Shown piece by piece: positions 22,771 to 30,889 of a stretch of 64,000 nt of DNA. Within the stretch, counting starts at the first letter, position 1. The number at the start of each line of letters is the position of its first letter. The notes beneath the pieces are model-generated. The model was not told the DNA's origin, made no database searches, and was given only the letters and a program-made list of their open reading frames with translations. The stretch comes from an uncultured Pelagibacteraceae bacterium (lineage in GTDB: Bacteria > Pseudomonadota > Alphaproteobacteria > Pelagibacterales > Pelagibacteraceae), in the NCBI GenBank assembly GCA_902626725.1, contig CACOGI010000001.1, positions 62,001 to 126,000 on the forward strand, given 5' to 3'. Position numbers and translations under genes: made by a program.

Positions 22771-24450
22771 TTATGTTACAGTTTTAACCGTTGTTCTCTT
22801 CATAATAAACACCTGTTGAGCCATTGTTAAAATATTGTTAATAGTCCAATAAATAACTAGTCCACTCGGGAATGGTGCAAGTATAACAGTTAAAAATAGT
22901 GGAAAAAACATGAATATCTTTGCTTGCATAGCATCTGTAGGTGCTGGATTTAGTTTTTGTTGTACCCACATTGAAACACCCATGGCAACAGGCCATGCTC
23001 CGATTACTAAAAATGAAGGGACATCATAAGGCAACAAACCAAATAAATTGAATATACTTGTAGGGTCTCTTTCAGAAAGATCTTGAATCCATCCATAAAA
23101 TGGCATTTGTCTCATTTCAATTGTAACAAATAAAACTTTATATAAAGCAAAAAATACCGGTATCTGAACTAAAATTGGCAAACACCCTGACATCGGATTT
23201 ACCTTTTCTTTTTTGTATAGTGACATCATTTCTTGCTGTAATTTCATTTTATCATTTTTATGCAGCTCTTTAAGTCTAACCATTTCTGGTTGAAGTGCTT
23301 TCATTTTGGCCATACTTCTGAATGAAAAGTTAGCTAACGGAAAAAAAGCTAATCGAATACAAATTGTGATGGCTATAATCGCCAAACCATAATTCCCTAA
23401 GAGTTTGAAAAAATAATCGATTCCAAAAAATAGTGGTTTAGTGATAAAGTATAAAAAGCCCCAATCTATAACTAAATCAAATTTGTCTATCTTAAGAGAT
23501 TCAGCATAACCATCTATTACATCTACCCTTTTCGCAGCCACAATAATTTGCAGCTCTTCTTCAATTGAACCTTTCTCATTTAATAATTGAGGTTTAGTAG
23601 TTATAAAATTAGCTCTAAACTTATCTTTATAATCGAAAGTGGTCTTAAATTCTTTATTTCTTGGAGGAATTAATGATGTAATCCAATATTTATCTCCAAT
23701 ACCAAGCCATCCTTTTTGAGCTATTTTAGTAAACTTTTTTTCTTGTATATCATCATAATCTTCCTCTATTAATTCATCATCAAGTGTTGCTATTAATCCT
23801 TCATGAAGAATATAAAAGTCAGTTATATCAGGAATTTGATTTCTTATTATTTGTCCGTATGAATAAAAATCATATTTTTTATTTGTTTTGTTAATAATCT
23901 TTTGTTTTATATTAAATAAGTATTTTTCATCTAAAGATATAATCTTTTCAAATGTAATCCCTTGATTATTTGTCCAAGCCAGTTTAATTGGGGATTGACT
24001 AGTAAGTTTATCATTACCTATTATAGACCATTCAGTCTCTGAATTCGGAATATCAATATTTTTATCATTTGTAACAAATCCACTTTCAATTAAGTATCCC
24101 TCGCTAAAAGTTCTTGGCCCAAGTAAAGTTACTTTTTTTTCATCATTTAAATTAATTTTATAATTTTTAAATGTTAAATCATCTATAGATGCCCCCTTTA
24201 ATGATATTGAACCTTTAATATTATTGTTCTCAAACCCAATCCTTTTACTCTGATTTAACGCCTCGTCTCTTGATATATTTTTTACAGTTTCACTTTGGTC
24301 TAAACTTGGTGTATCAGAATTTTGCTCTATCTTTTTTTTTTCAGTCAAATCTTGGTTTTTTAAGGTTTGTTCTGGAATAAAAAATAATGAATATAATACG
24401 ATTACCGCAGAGGATAATGCGATTGCTGCAATTACATTCTTTGTGTCCAT
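22771..24450 (-). CDS. yidC: Membrane protein insertase YidC
   Basis: Periplasmic P1 domain then YGLAIIAITICIRLAFFPLANFSFRSMAKMKALQPEM, MSGCLPILVQIPVFFALYKVL. Confidence 0.97.
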   Translation of the reverse strand: MDTKNVIAAIALSSAVIVLYSLFFIPEQTLKNQDLTEKKKIEQNSDTPSLDQSETVKNISRDEALNQSKRIGFENNNIKGSISLKGASIDDLTFKNYKINLNDEKKVTLLGPRTFSEGYLIESGFVTNDKNIDIPNSETEWSIIGNDKLTSQSPIKLAWTNNQGITFEKIISLDEKYLFNIKQKIINKTNKKYDFYSYGQIIRNQIPDITDFYILHEGLIATLDDELIEEDYDDIQEKKFTKIAQKGWLGIGDKYWITSLIPPRNKEFKTTFDYKDKFRANFITTKPQLLNEKGSIEEELQIIVAAKRVDVIDGYAESLKIDKFDLVIDWGFLYFITKPLFFGIDYFFKLLGNYGLAIIAITICIRLAFFPLANFSFRSMAKMKALQPEMVRLKELHKNDKMKLQQEMMSLYKKEKVNPMSGCLPILVQIPVFFALYKVLFVTIEMRQMPFYGWIQDLSERDPTSIFNLFGLLPYDVPSFLVIGAWPVAMGVSMWVQQKLNPAPTDAMQAKIFMFFPLFLTVILAPFPSGLVIYWTINNILTMAQQVFIMKRTTVKTVT

Positions 24451-24704
24451 TATTTCCTAGTTTTCATTTTTTTATTAACTGGATCAAAACCCTCACCCCC
24501 ACCTAAAAACTTTATTGGATGGCAAGACAAAATTCTTTTTGAACTTAAATATAAAGCTTTAATAAAATTGTGTGTTTTAATAGCGTCAATGCAATAATCA
24601 GAGCAAGTTGGCATATATCTGCAAGAATTTCCTAAGAAAGGGCTAATCAAATATTTATAACCTCTTATTAATTTTATTAATATTGATTTAAAAGTTTTCA
24701 TCAT
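24450..24704 (-). CDS. yidD: Membrane protein insertion efficiency factor YidD
   Basis: LIRGYKYLISPFLGNSCRYMPTCSDYCIDAI, GGGEGFDPV. Confidence 0.95.
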   Translation of the reverse strand: MMKTFKSILIKLIRGYKYLISPFLGNSCRYMPTCSDYCIDAIKTHNFIKALYLSSKRILSCHPIKFLGGGEGFDPVNKKMKTRK

Positions 24705-25042
24705 TTAATTTTTTTAAAGCTCTGAAATAAGGTTTCTTTTATATTTGTATAATCATTGTTTAACATAGTTGACTTAGCAATAACAAGATATGAATAATCA
24801 AATTTTATTGATATTTTTTTTACAGCATCATTTACAATACATCTCAAACGTCTTTTTATTTTGTTTCTTTTTACCGCATTACCAATTTTTTTTTTTGTTA
24901 CAAAACTGATGTTTAGTTTTTTATTACTTTTATTATTCAGAGAACCAAAAAAAATCGTCACATATTTATTTGTTAATTTTTGCTTACTTAACAAGTTTTT
25001 AAATTCTGCATTTTTAGAGAGAGCAAGTATTTTGCTTTTCAT
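24701..25042 (-). CDS. rnpA: Ribonuclease P protein component
   Basis: FVTKKKIGNAVKRNKIKRRLRCIV; located between rpmH and yidD. Confidence 0.93.
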   Translation of the reverse strand: MKSKILALSKNAEFKNLLSKQKLTNKYVTIFFGSLNNKSNKKLNISFVTKKKIGNAVKRNKIKRRLRCIVNDAVKKISIKFDYSYLVIAKSTMLNNDYTNIKETLFQSFKKIK

Positions 25043-25045
25043 TAA

Positions 25046-25186
25046 TTAACCAGACACAGTAAGTGATTTTCTACCTCTTGCCCGTCTTCTAGCTAAAAGT
25101 TTTTTTCCACCCTTAGTTTTCATTTTTGACCTAAATCCATGTTTTCTTGCTCTTTTAATTTTTGATGGTTGATACGTTCTTTTCAT
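25046..25186 (-). CDS. rpmH: 50S ribosomal protein L34 (below the ORF-track size cutoff)
   Basis: Reverse-strand translation [46 protein letters not shown]. Confidence 0.97.
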   Translation of the reverse strand: MKRTYQPSKIKRARKHGFRSKMKTKGGKKLLARRRARGRKSLTVSG

Positions 25187-25278
25187 AAATGTGGTAAAAT
25201 TTTAATTAATTTCGCTCTTTTATAGTAATTAAATATATAAATAGCAAATAGAAGATTTTATTAATACGATAACTAATA

Positions 25279-26001
25279 ATGGAAAAAGCTAAAAAAATTA
25301 AATTAATTATAGGTTTATCATACTTAATATTGATTACAGCGTTTCTATTTTTAATTTTTTCAAAATTTAGCCTTCAGGAATTAACGTCTTATGATTTTAT
25401 TAAAGATAATAGACTATACTTTCTTGAATTAAGGCAATCTAATTTGTTTTTAATTTCAATAATCTTTTTATTATTTACAATATTATGGGTATTTCCATTT
25501 TTAGGTTTTGGATCTCCAATAGCAATTATAGGTGGATTTATTCTTGGTAAATGGATAGGAACTTTAGTTCTAGTATTAGGCTTAAGTATAGGTGCAACCT
25601 TTTTGTATATGTTTGGAAACTATTTTTTAAAAGATTTAATAAAGGAAAAATTTTTAGATAGGTTCAAAAATCTTGAGGTAAAATTCAAAAAATCTGAGTT
25701 TATTTATCTATTAGTGTATCGTTTTGTAGGAGGTATTCCTTGGCAATTAAGTTGCATTTTGCCAACATTGTTTAACGTTAAAATAAGAAATTTTTTCTTT
25801 GCATCATTGATAGGAATCATTCCTCAAATTTTCCTTGTTGTTTCTTTAGGAAGTGGATTAGAAAAAGTTATTGATCAGAATTCTGAAATACCTAGTGTAT
25901 ATGATATAATTTTTTTACCAGATGTATATATTCCCATTTTAGCTTTTTTGGCTTTGATTTTGATTACAATTTTTCTTAGAAAATTGTTTTATAAAAATTA
26001 A
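25279..26001 (+). CDS. TVP38/TMEM64 (VTT/SNARE-associated) family membrane protein
   Basis: PFLGFGSPIAIIGGFILGKWIGTLVLVLGLSIGATFLYMFGNYF, YRFVGGIPWQLSCILPTLFNVKIRNF. Confidence 0.85.
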   Translation: MEKAKKIKLIIGLSYLILITAFLFLIFSKFSLQELTSYDFIKDNRLYFLELRQSNLFLISIIFLLFTILWVFPFLGFGSPIAIIGGFILGKWIGTLVLVLGLSIGATFLYMFGNYFLKDLIKEKFLDRFKNLEVKFKKSEFIYLLVYRFVGGIPWQLSCILPTLFNVKIRNFFFASLIGIIPQIFLVVSLGSGLEKVIDQNSEIPSVYDIIFLPDVYIPILAFLALILITIFLRKLFYKN

Positions 26002-26075
26002 TGGTGCTCCCACCCTGTACTGACCAGGGAATTAGTCCTTACCAAGGACTTGTTATACCATTTAACTACAGGAGC
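26002..26075 (-). tRNA. tRNA-Thr (GGT), CCA encoded, atypical T-loop
   Basis: GCTCCTG TA GTTA-AATGGTA-TAAC A AGTCC-TTGGTAA-GGACT AATT CCCTG-GTCAGTA-CAGGG TGGGAGC ACCA. Confidence 0.85.
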
Positions 26076-26175
26076 AATTATCACAAATTGTATTTTATTG
26101 ATAATAGAGCATTTTTTACAAATTATTGCCTTAATTTTTTGATCAATTTGATTTATATCTATCTTAGGAAATTTT

Positions 26176-26382
26176 ATGGGCATTCATTACGATTATAAAT
26201 CAACTAGAAGTGCTAAGTTAATGGAAAAGCAGGCTAAAAGAGAAAAAAAACTTGCTGAAAAAAAAGCCAAAAGATTAGCCAAAGAAGGATTGAAAAAAGA
26301 GGATGATAGTGCAAAGGCGCTGGATACTTCTAAACCAATCACACTAGATTTTCTCACTAATCCTGACAAAAATGACCAGTAA
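26176..26382 (+). CDS. Small charged hypothetical protein
   Basis: 68 aa Lys/Glu/Ala-rich MGIHYDYKSTRSAKLMEKQAKREKKLAEKK; translationally linked to the next ORFs. Confidence 0.6.
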   Translation: MGIHYDYKSTRSAKLMEKQAKREKKLAEKKAKRLAKEGLKKEDDSAKALDTSKPITLDFLTNPDKNDQ

Positions 26383-26473
26383 AGACAGAAACGAAAAATT
26401 AAGTTTAGCATTAAGAAAAAATTTAAAAAAAAGAAAGTTTTTTCAAAAAAAAAATAAGAAAAAAAATAAGTAA
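26372..26473 (+). CDS. 33-aa strongly basic protein (absent from ORF track)
   Basis: [33 protein letters not shown]; overlaps the upstream ORF by 11 nt and shares one base with the dcd start. Confidence 0.55.
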   Translation: MTSKDRNEKLSLALRKNLKKRKFFQKKNKKKNK

Positions 26474-27027
26474 TGTCAGTTCTTTCAGATAAATGGATAA
26501 AGAAGATGTCCAATGACCAAGAAATGATCACACCTTTTGAGGAAAAACAAATTAGAGGAGATAGTATATCTTATGGACTTTCTTCATTTGGCTATGATGC
26601 AAGAGTCTCAGATGAGTTTAAGATTTTCACTAATGTAAATTCTGAGATTGTTGATCCAAAAAATTTCAAACCAACTAATTTTGTTACAAAAAAAACTTCT
26701 GAATGTATTATTCCTCCTAATTCATTTGTTTTAGCAAGGACTGTTGAAAGATTTAAAATACCTAAAGATATTTTGGTAATTTGTTTGGGAAAATCCACTT
26801 ATGCAAGATGTGGAATTATAGTTAATGTAACACCACTAGAACCAGGATGGGAAGGTTACGTAACATTAGAGTTCTCAAATACTACACCCTTGCCAGCAAA
26901 AATTTATGCAAATGAGGGAGTAGCACAATTTATATTTTTAAAAGGAAATGAAAAACCAGAAGTGACTTATGCTGATAGAAATGGAAAATATATGGGTCAA
27001 ACTGGAGTAACTTTGCCTAAAGTTTAA
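26473..27027 (+). CDS. dcd: dCTP deaminase
   Basis: [55 protein letters not shown]. Confidence 0.97.
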   Translation: MSVLSDKWIKKMSNDQEMITPFEEKQIRGDSISYGLSSFGYDARVSDEFKIFTNVNSEIVDPKNFKPTNFVTKKTSECIIPPNSFVLARTVERFKIPKDILVICLGKSTYARCGIIVNVTPLEPGWEGYVTLEFSNTTPLPAKIYANEGVAQFIFLKGNEKPEVTYADRNGKYMGQTGVTLPKV

Positions 27028-27029
27028 CT

Positions 27030-28283
27030 ATGCAAAAACTAGAAGTTTTTGGAGCAAATAAGCTTAAAGGACAAATCAAAATATCTGGTTCTAAAAACGC
27101 CTCTTTACCAATATTAGCTGCAACTTTATTATCTGATAAAAAAATTTACTTAAGAAATCTTCCAAAAGTAAAAGATATCGAAACAATGATTTACTTATTA
27201 AAATCTTTGGGATCAAAAATTAAATTTGAAAAAAAAAAATTAATTATTAACAATTTAAATCAAAATAAAAAGTTTGCTTCATACAATTTGGTCAAAACAA
27301 TGCGAGCTGGTATATTAGTGCTTGGACCTCTTCTTGCAAAATTTGGGTATGCAAAAGTTTCGTTACCCGGTGGGTGTGCTATTGGCACAAGACCAATAGA
27401 CATACATTTAAAAGCTTTATCGAAACTTGGTGTCAGATATAAAATTATTGATGGTTACGTTCATGCTTCTGCACCTGAGGGATTAAAAGGGTCAAAAATT
27501 AGCTTTTCAAAAATTTCCGTCGGGGCAACAGAGAATTTAATAATAGCAGCGAGTCTCGCAAAAGGAGCCACAATTTTAAAAAACTGTGCTATTGAGCCAG
27601 AAATCAAAGATTTAGTAAATTTTTTAATAAAATTAGGGTGTAACATTGAGTGGATTTCGAAAAGAACAATTAAGATTGTTGGAGTAAGTAGTGTAAGACA
27701 AACATCTTATTCAGTTATGTTTGATAGAATTGAGGCTGGTACATATCTAATCGCAGCTGCCGTAACTGAGGGGAATTTAAAAATTAAAAATATAATTCCA
27801 AATATCATAAAAACTGAAATTAAAACGTTAAAAAAAATAGGTGTAAAAATAATTGTAAAAAAAAAGGAAATTCAAGTTGTTGGAAACAAAAAAATCAAAA
27901 GTCTCAATATTAAAACGGCTCCTTATCCTGGGTTTCCAACTGATCTGCAAGCACAAATTATGGTATTGTTGTGCAAAGCAAACAGTCGATCCTCAATTAA
28001 AGAAAATATTTTTGAAAATAGGTTTATGCATGTGGCAGAACTAAATAGAATGGGAGCACAAATTTCAATTGATGGAAACAAGGTTGTGGTAGAAGGAAAT
28101 ATTAATTTTGCATCGGCTGAATTAATGGCAACAGATTTGAGAGCTTCAGTTTCATTAATTCTAGCAGCATTAACAGCGAAAGGAAAATCAACAATTAATA
28201 GAATTTATCATTTAGATAGAGGCTACGAAAATATAGAAAAAAAATTACAGAAAGTTGGTGCAAAGATTAGAAGGATAACCTAA
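27030..28283 (+). CDS. murA: UDP-N-acetylglucosamine 1-carboxyvinyltransferase
   Basis: GANKLKGQIKISGSKNASLPILAATLL, GGCAIGTRPIDIHLKAL, ATDLRASVSLILAAL. Confidence 0.97.
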   Translation: MQKLEVFGANKLKGQIKISGSKNASLPILAATLLSDKKIYLRNLPKVKDIETMIYLLKSLGSKIKFEKKKLIINNLNQNKKFASYNLVKTMRAGILVLGPLLAKFGYAKVSLPGGCAIGTRPIDIHLKALSKLGVRYKIIDGYVHASAPEGLKGSKISFSKISVGATENLIIAASLAKGATILKNCAIEPEIKDLVNFLIKLGCNIEWISKRTIKIVGVSSVRQTSYSVMFDRIEAGTYLIAAAVTEGNLKIKNIIPNIIKTEIKTLKKIGVKIIVKKKEIQVVGNKKIKSLNIKTAPYPGFPTDLQAQIMVLLCKANSRSSIKENIFENRFMHVAELNRMGAQISIDGNKVVVEGNINFASAELMATDLRASVSLILAALTAKGKSTINRIYHLDRGYENIEKKLQKVGAKIRRIT

Positions 28284-28675
28284 TGGAAAAAAAGTACTTA
28301 GCACAAATCATCGCTACAGATAATGAGGGCTTACAAATGATTTCAGCTTGTAGTTCGGGGGCAAAAGTAAGGGTATCCGATATTAAATACCTTTCTTCAA
28401 ATAAAGTTTTTTTGTTATCAATCGAGCGAAATAAAAAAGAAAAAGAACAAGCAAACAAAAAAATTAAAAGTATATGCAGATTTGACTTTGTCGATAAGGT
28501 AAAATCTAAAAATATAGATCAGAAAAATGAAAAATTAGTTTTAGAATTGATAGCTATTGATTATTTAAAAAATAAAAAAGATTATGAAATTAATTTAATT
28601 TTTGATAATAATGCCCATATATCTCTGACTACTGAGACAATAGAGGCAAGACTTGAAGATCAAAATGAAATTTAA
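28283..28675 (+). CDS. DUF2948-like protein
   Basis: IIATDNEGLQMISACSSGAKVRVSDIKYL...CRFDFVDKVKS; murA-hisD context. Confidence 0.7.
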   Translation: MEKKYLAQIIATDNEGLQMISACSSGAKVRVSDIKYLSSNKVFLLSIERNKKEKEQANKKIKSICRFDFVDKVKSKNIDQKNEKLVLELIAIDYLKNKKDYEINLIFDNNAHISLTTETIEARLEDQNEI

Positions 28676-28680
28676 AATAT

Positions 28681-29964
28681 ATGAAAATACTTAATTGTAA
28701 AAGCAAAAAATTTAATCAGCAATTTAATGCTTTGCTTTTGAATAGGAAAAATAAAGTTAATTCTTCTTCTGTTTCAGTGTCTAAGATTATCAAAGATGTT
28801 AAAAGAAATGGAGACAAAGCTGTCTTAAAATTTGAAAAAAAATTCAATAAAAATAAAACAATTAAACCTAGTCCTAAACAAATTTCAAAATTAATTAAAT
28901 CTCTAGATCTAAAAATAAAAAAAGCAATTGATCTTGCATACAGTAGAATTTATAAATTTCATTCTCTTCAAAAATTTAAAAATATTTCATACACCGATAA
29001 ATTTAAGAATAAAATAGATTACAAATATACACCTATAGAGTCTGTGGCAATTTACGTGCCTGGCTCATCAGCATCTTATCCATCAAGTGTTTTAATGAAT
29101 GCTATACCCGCACTAGTAGCAGGAGTTAAAAGAATAATTATGATTAACCCAAGCTATAAAGGTAAACAAAACCCTGCAGTTTTGTATGCAGCAAGAAAAT
29201 GTAAAATAAAAGAAATTTATTCAATTGGAGGTCCATCTGCTATTGCTGCAGCAGCCTATGGAACAAAAAAAATTAAGAAAGTAAATAAAATTGTTGGACC
29301 AGGAAATCAGTATGTAGCTGCTGCTAAAAAAGAGGTTTTTGGGGATGTTGGAATTGAGGGTATGACTGCAGGACCGTCTGAAATTACTATTGTTGGTGAT
29401 AAATATTCTAATCCCGAGTGGTTAGCAAGTGATTTAATTGGTCAAGCTGAGCATGACATATTGGCTCAATGTATTTTAATTACGAAAGACATAAAATTAA
29501 TAAAAGAAGTTAAAATAGAAATTACCAATCAATTGAAAGAAATTCCAAGGTTATCAATTGCTAAAAAAAGTTTAATTAATAATGGTATTTTGATTTATGC
29601 TAATTCAGATAAAAAGATAGTTGATATTATCAATAAAATTGCACCAGAACATCTAGAATTAAATGTAAAAAATTATAAATCATTTATTCCTAAAATTAAA
29701 AATTCAGGATCTATTTGTTTAGGCAAGTATGCTGTTATGGCAATGACAGATTATAATGTTGGATCAAATCATATTTTGCCCACAAATACCTCTGCTAAAT
29801 ACTCAAGCGGTATAAGTGTTAACGAATTTTATAAAAGAATTTCTTACATAAACCTATCAAAAAAGGGTATTGAAAGTCTTGGACCATCAGTTATAACTCT
29901 TGCAAATTATGAAGGGTTAGCAGGACATGCTCAATCTGTAAAAAAAAGAATTAGGAGAAAATAA
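28681..29964 (+). CDS. hisD: Histidinol dehydrogenase
   Basis: [61 protein letters not shown]. Confidence 0.97.
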   Translation: MKILNCKSKKFNQQFNALLLNRKNKVNSSSVSVSKIIKDVKRNGDKAVLKFEKKFNKNKTIKPSPKQISKLIKSLDLKIKKAIDLAYSRIYKFHSLQKFKNISYTDKFKNKIDYKYTPIESVAIYVPGSSASYPSSVLMNAIPALVAGVKRIIMINPSYKGKQNPAVLYAARKCKIKEIYSIGGPSAIAAAAYGTKKIKKVNKIVGPGNQYVAAAKKEVFGDVGIEGMTAGPSEITIVGDKYSNPEWLASDLIGQAEHDILAQCILITKDIKLIKEVKIEITNQLKEIPRLSIAKKSLINNGILIYANSDKKIVDIINKIAPEHLELNVKNYKSFIPKIKNSGSICLGKYAVMAMTDYNVGSNHILPTNTSAKYSSGISVNEFYKRISYINLSKKGIESLGPSVITLANYEGLAGHAQSVKKRIRRK

Positions 29965-29966
29965 AT

Positions 29967-30182
29967 TTGTCAAAGCAAGACTTACTTGAATTCAAAGGAA
30001 AAGTAACTGATCTATTGCCAAACGCTATGTTTAGAGTTGAGTTAGAGAATGGACACGTCGTTACAGCTCATACAGCGGGAAAATTGAGAAAAAATAGAAT
30101 TAGAGTATTGCAAGGTGATAATGTGACAGTAGAAATGACACCTTATGACCTTACAAAAGGCAGAATAATCTTTAGAGGTTAG
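29967..30182 (+). CDS. infA: Translation initiation factor IF-1 (TTG start)
   Basis: [64 protein letters not shown]. Confidence 0.97.
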   Translation: MSKQDLLEFKGKVTDLLPNAMFRVELENGHVVTAHTAGKLRKNRIRVLQGDNVTVEMTPYDLTKGRIIFRG

Positions 30183-30187
30183 AATTT

Positions 30188-30262
30188 GCCTCGGTAGCTC
30201 AGGAGTAGAGCAGAGCCCTGAAAAGGCTTGTGTCGGAGGTGCGAATCCTTCCCGAGGCACCA
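30188..30262 (+). tRNA. tRNA-Phe (GAA), CCA encoded, G at position 55
   Basis: GCCTCGG TA GCTC-AGGAGTA-GAGC ... CTGAAAA ... GGAGG-TGCGAAT-CCTTC CCGAGGC ACCA. Confidence 0.93.
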
Positions 30263-30337
30263 TCAAAACACCTTGAAATTCATTAAAAAGAAATTAACTT
30301 CTATAAATTATAAATAACAAAAGGACGATAAAATAAG

Positions 30338-30550
30338 ATGAGTACACTAAAGGGAACAGTAAAATGGTTCAATGGCAAGAAGGGATTCGGGTTTATTGAA
30401 AGAGAAGACAAAGAAAAGGATGCTTTCGTTCATGCAAGTGCAGTAAAAGCAGCTGGTATGAGATATTTAAATGAAGGCGATAAGCTAGAGTTTACTCTAG
30501 AAGATGGACCCAAAGGTCCATCAGCGGTTAATTTAAAAAAGATAGATTAA
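30338..30550 (+). CDS. cspA: Cold shock protein
   Basis: GTVKWFNGKKGFGFIEREDKEKDAFVHASAV. Confidence 0.95.
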   Translation: MSTLKGTVKWFNGKKGFGFIEREDKEKDAFVHASAVKAAGMRYLNEGDKLEFTLEDGPKGPSAVNLKKID

Positions 30551-30560
30551 ATTAAAATTT

Positions 30561-30600
30561 TAAAGGACGTTTTTTGATGAGATGAAAAACGTCCTTTTTT
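30561..30600 (+). terminator. Rho-independent terminator after cspA
   Basis: AAAGGACGTTTTT-tgatgagatg-AAAAACGTCCTTTTTT: long perfect stem with T tract. Confidence 0.9.
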
Positions 30601-30639
30601 AAGCTTGAATAATTATGATTTTTGTCTAAAAGAATTTTA

Positions 30640-30741
30640 ATGAAACAAAACAAGATCAAAAACATCTGTGATTTAGGTACTCTTAGAGCAACTCTGGGAG
30701 GAGCTGATAAAGGTGTGCATTCTCATTTCCATGCTGGCTAA
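30640..30741 (+). CDS. Candidate 33-aa small ORF with terminal HSHFH upstream of tRNA-His/hisS
   Basis: ATG..TAA: MKQNKIKNICDLGTLRATLGGADKGVHSHFHAG*; no clear Shine-Dalgarno. Confidence 0.3.
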   Translation: MKQNKIKNICDLGTLRATLGGADKGVHSHFHAG

Positions 30742-30811
30742 AGCTAGCAAATAATCGTTTATATTATAATTTTAAAACAACACAAAATAAGATAAAAACA
30801 AAAAAGGATAT

Positions 30812-30885
30812 GCCTTGATGGTGAAATAGTATCACGTCGGTTTGTGGATCCGAAGTCGTAGGAGCGTAACCTACTCAAGGTACCA
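30812..30885 (+). tRNA. tRNA-His (GTG), CCA encoded, A73 and no G-1
   Basis: GCCTTGA TG GTGA-AATAGTA-TCAC G TCGGT-TTGTGGA-TCCGA AGTC GTAGG-AGCGTAA-CCTAC TCAAGGT ACCA. Confidence 0.88.
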
Positions 30886-30889
30886 AAAA

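Noticed and set aside
25998-26198. Short ORFs on both strands over tRNA-Thr
   Set aside because: Explained by the tRNA and random open frames.
30042-30266. Minus-strand 74-aa ORF
   Set aside because: Antisense to infA and tRNA-Phe; a typical tRNA-derived spurious ORF.
30842-30889. Upstream extension of the hisS ORF (MWIRSRRSVTYSRYQK...)
   Set aside because: Translates the 3' half of tRNA-His; conserved HisRS begins at MSEKNKLIPGLPPGFED (30890).
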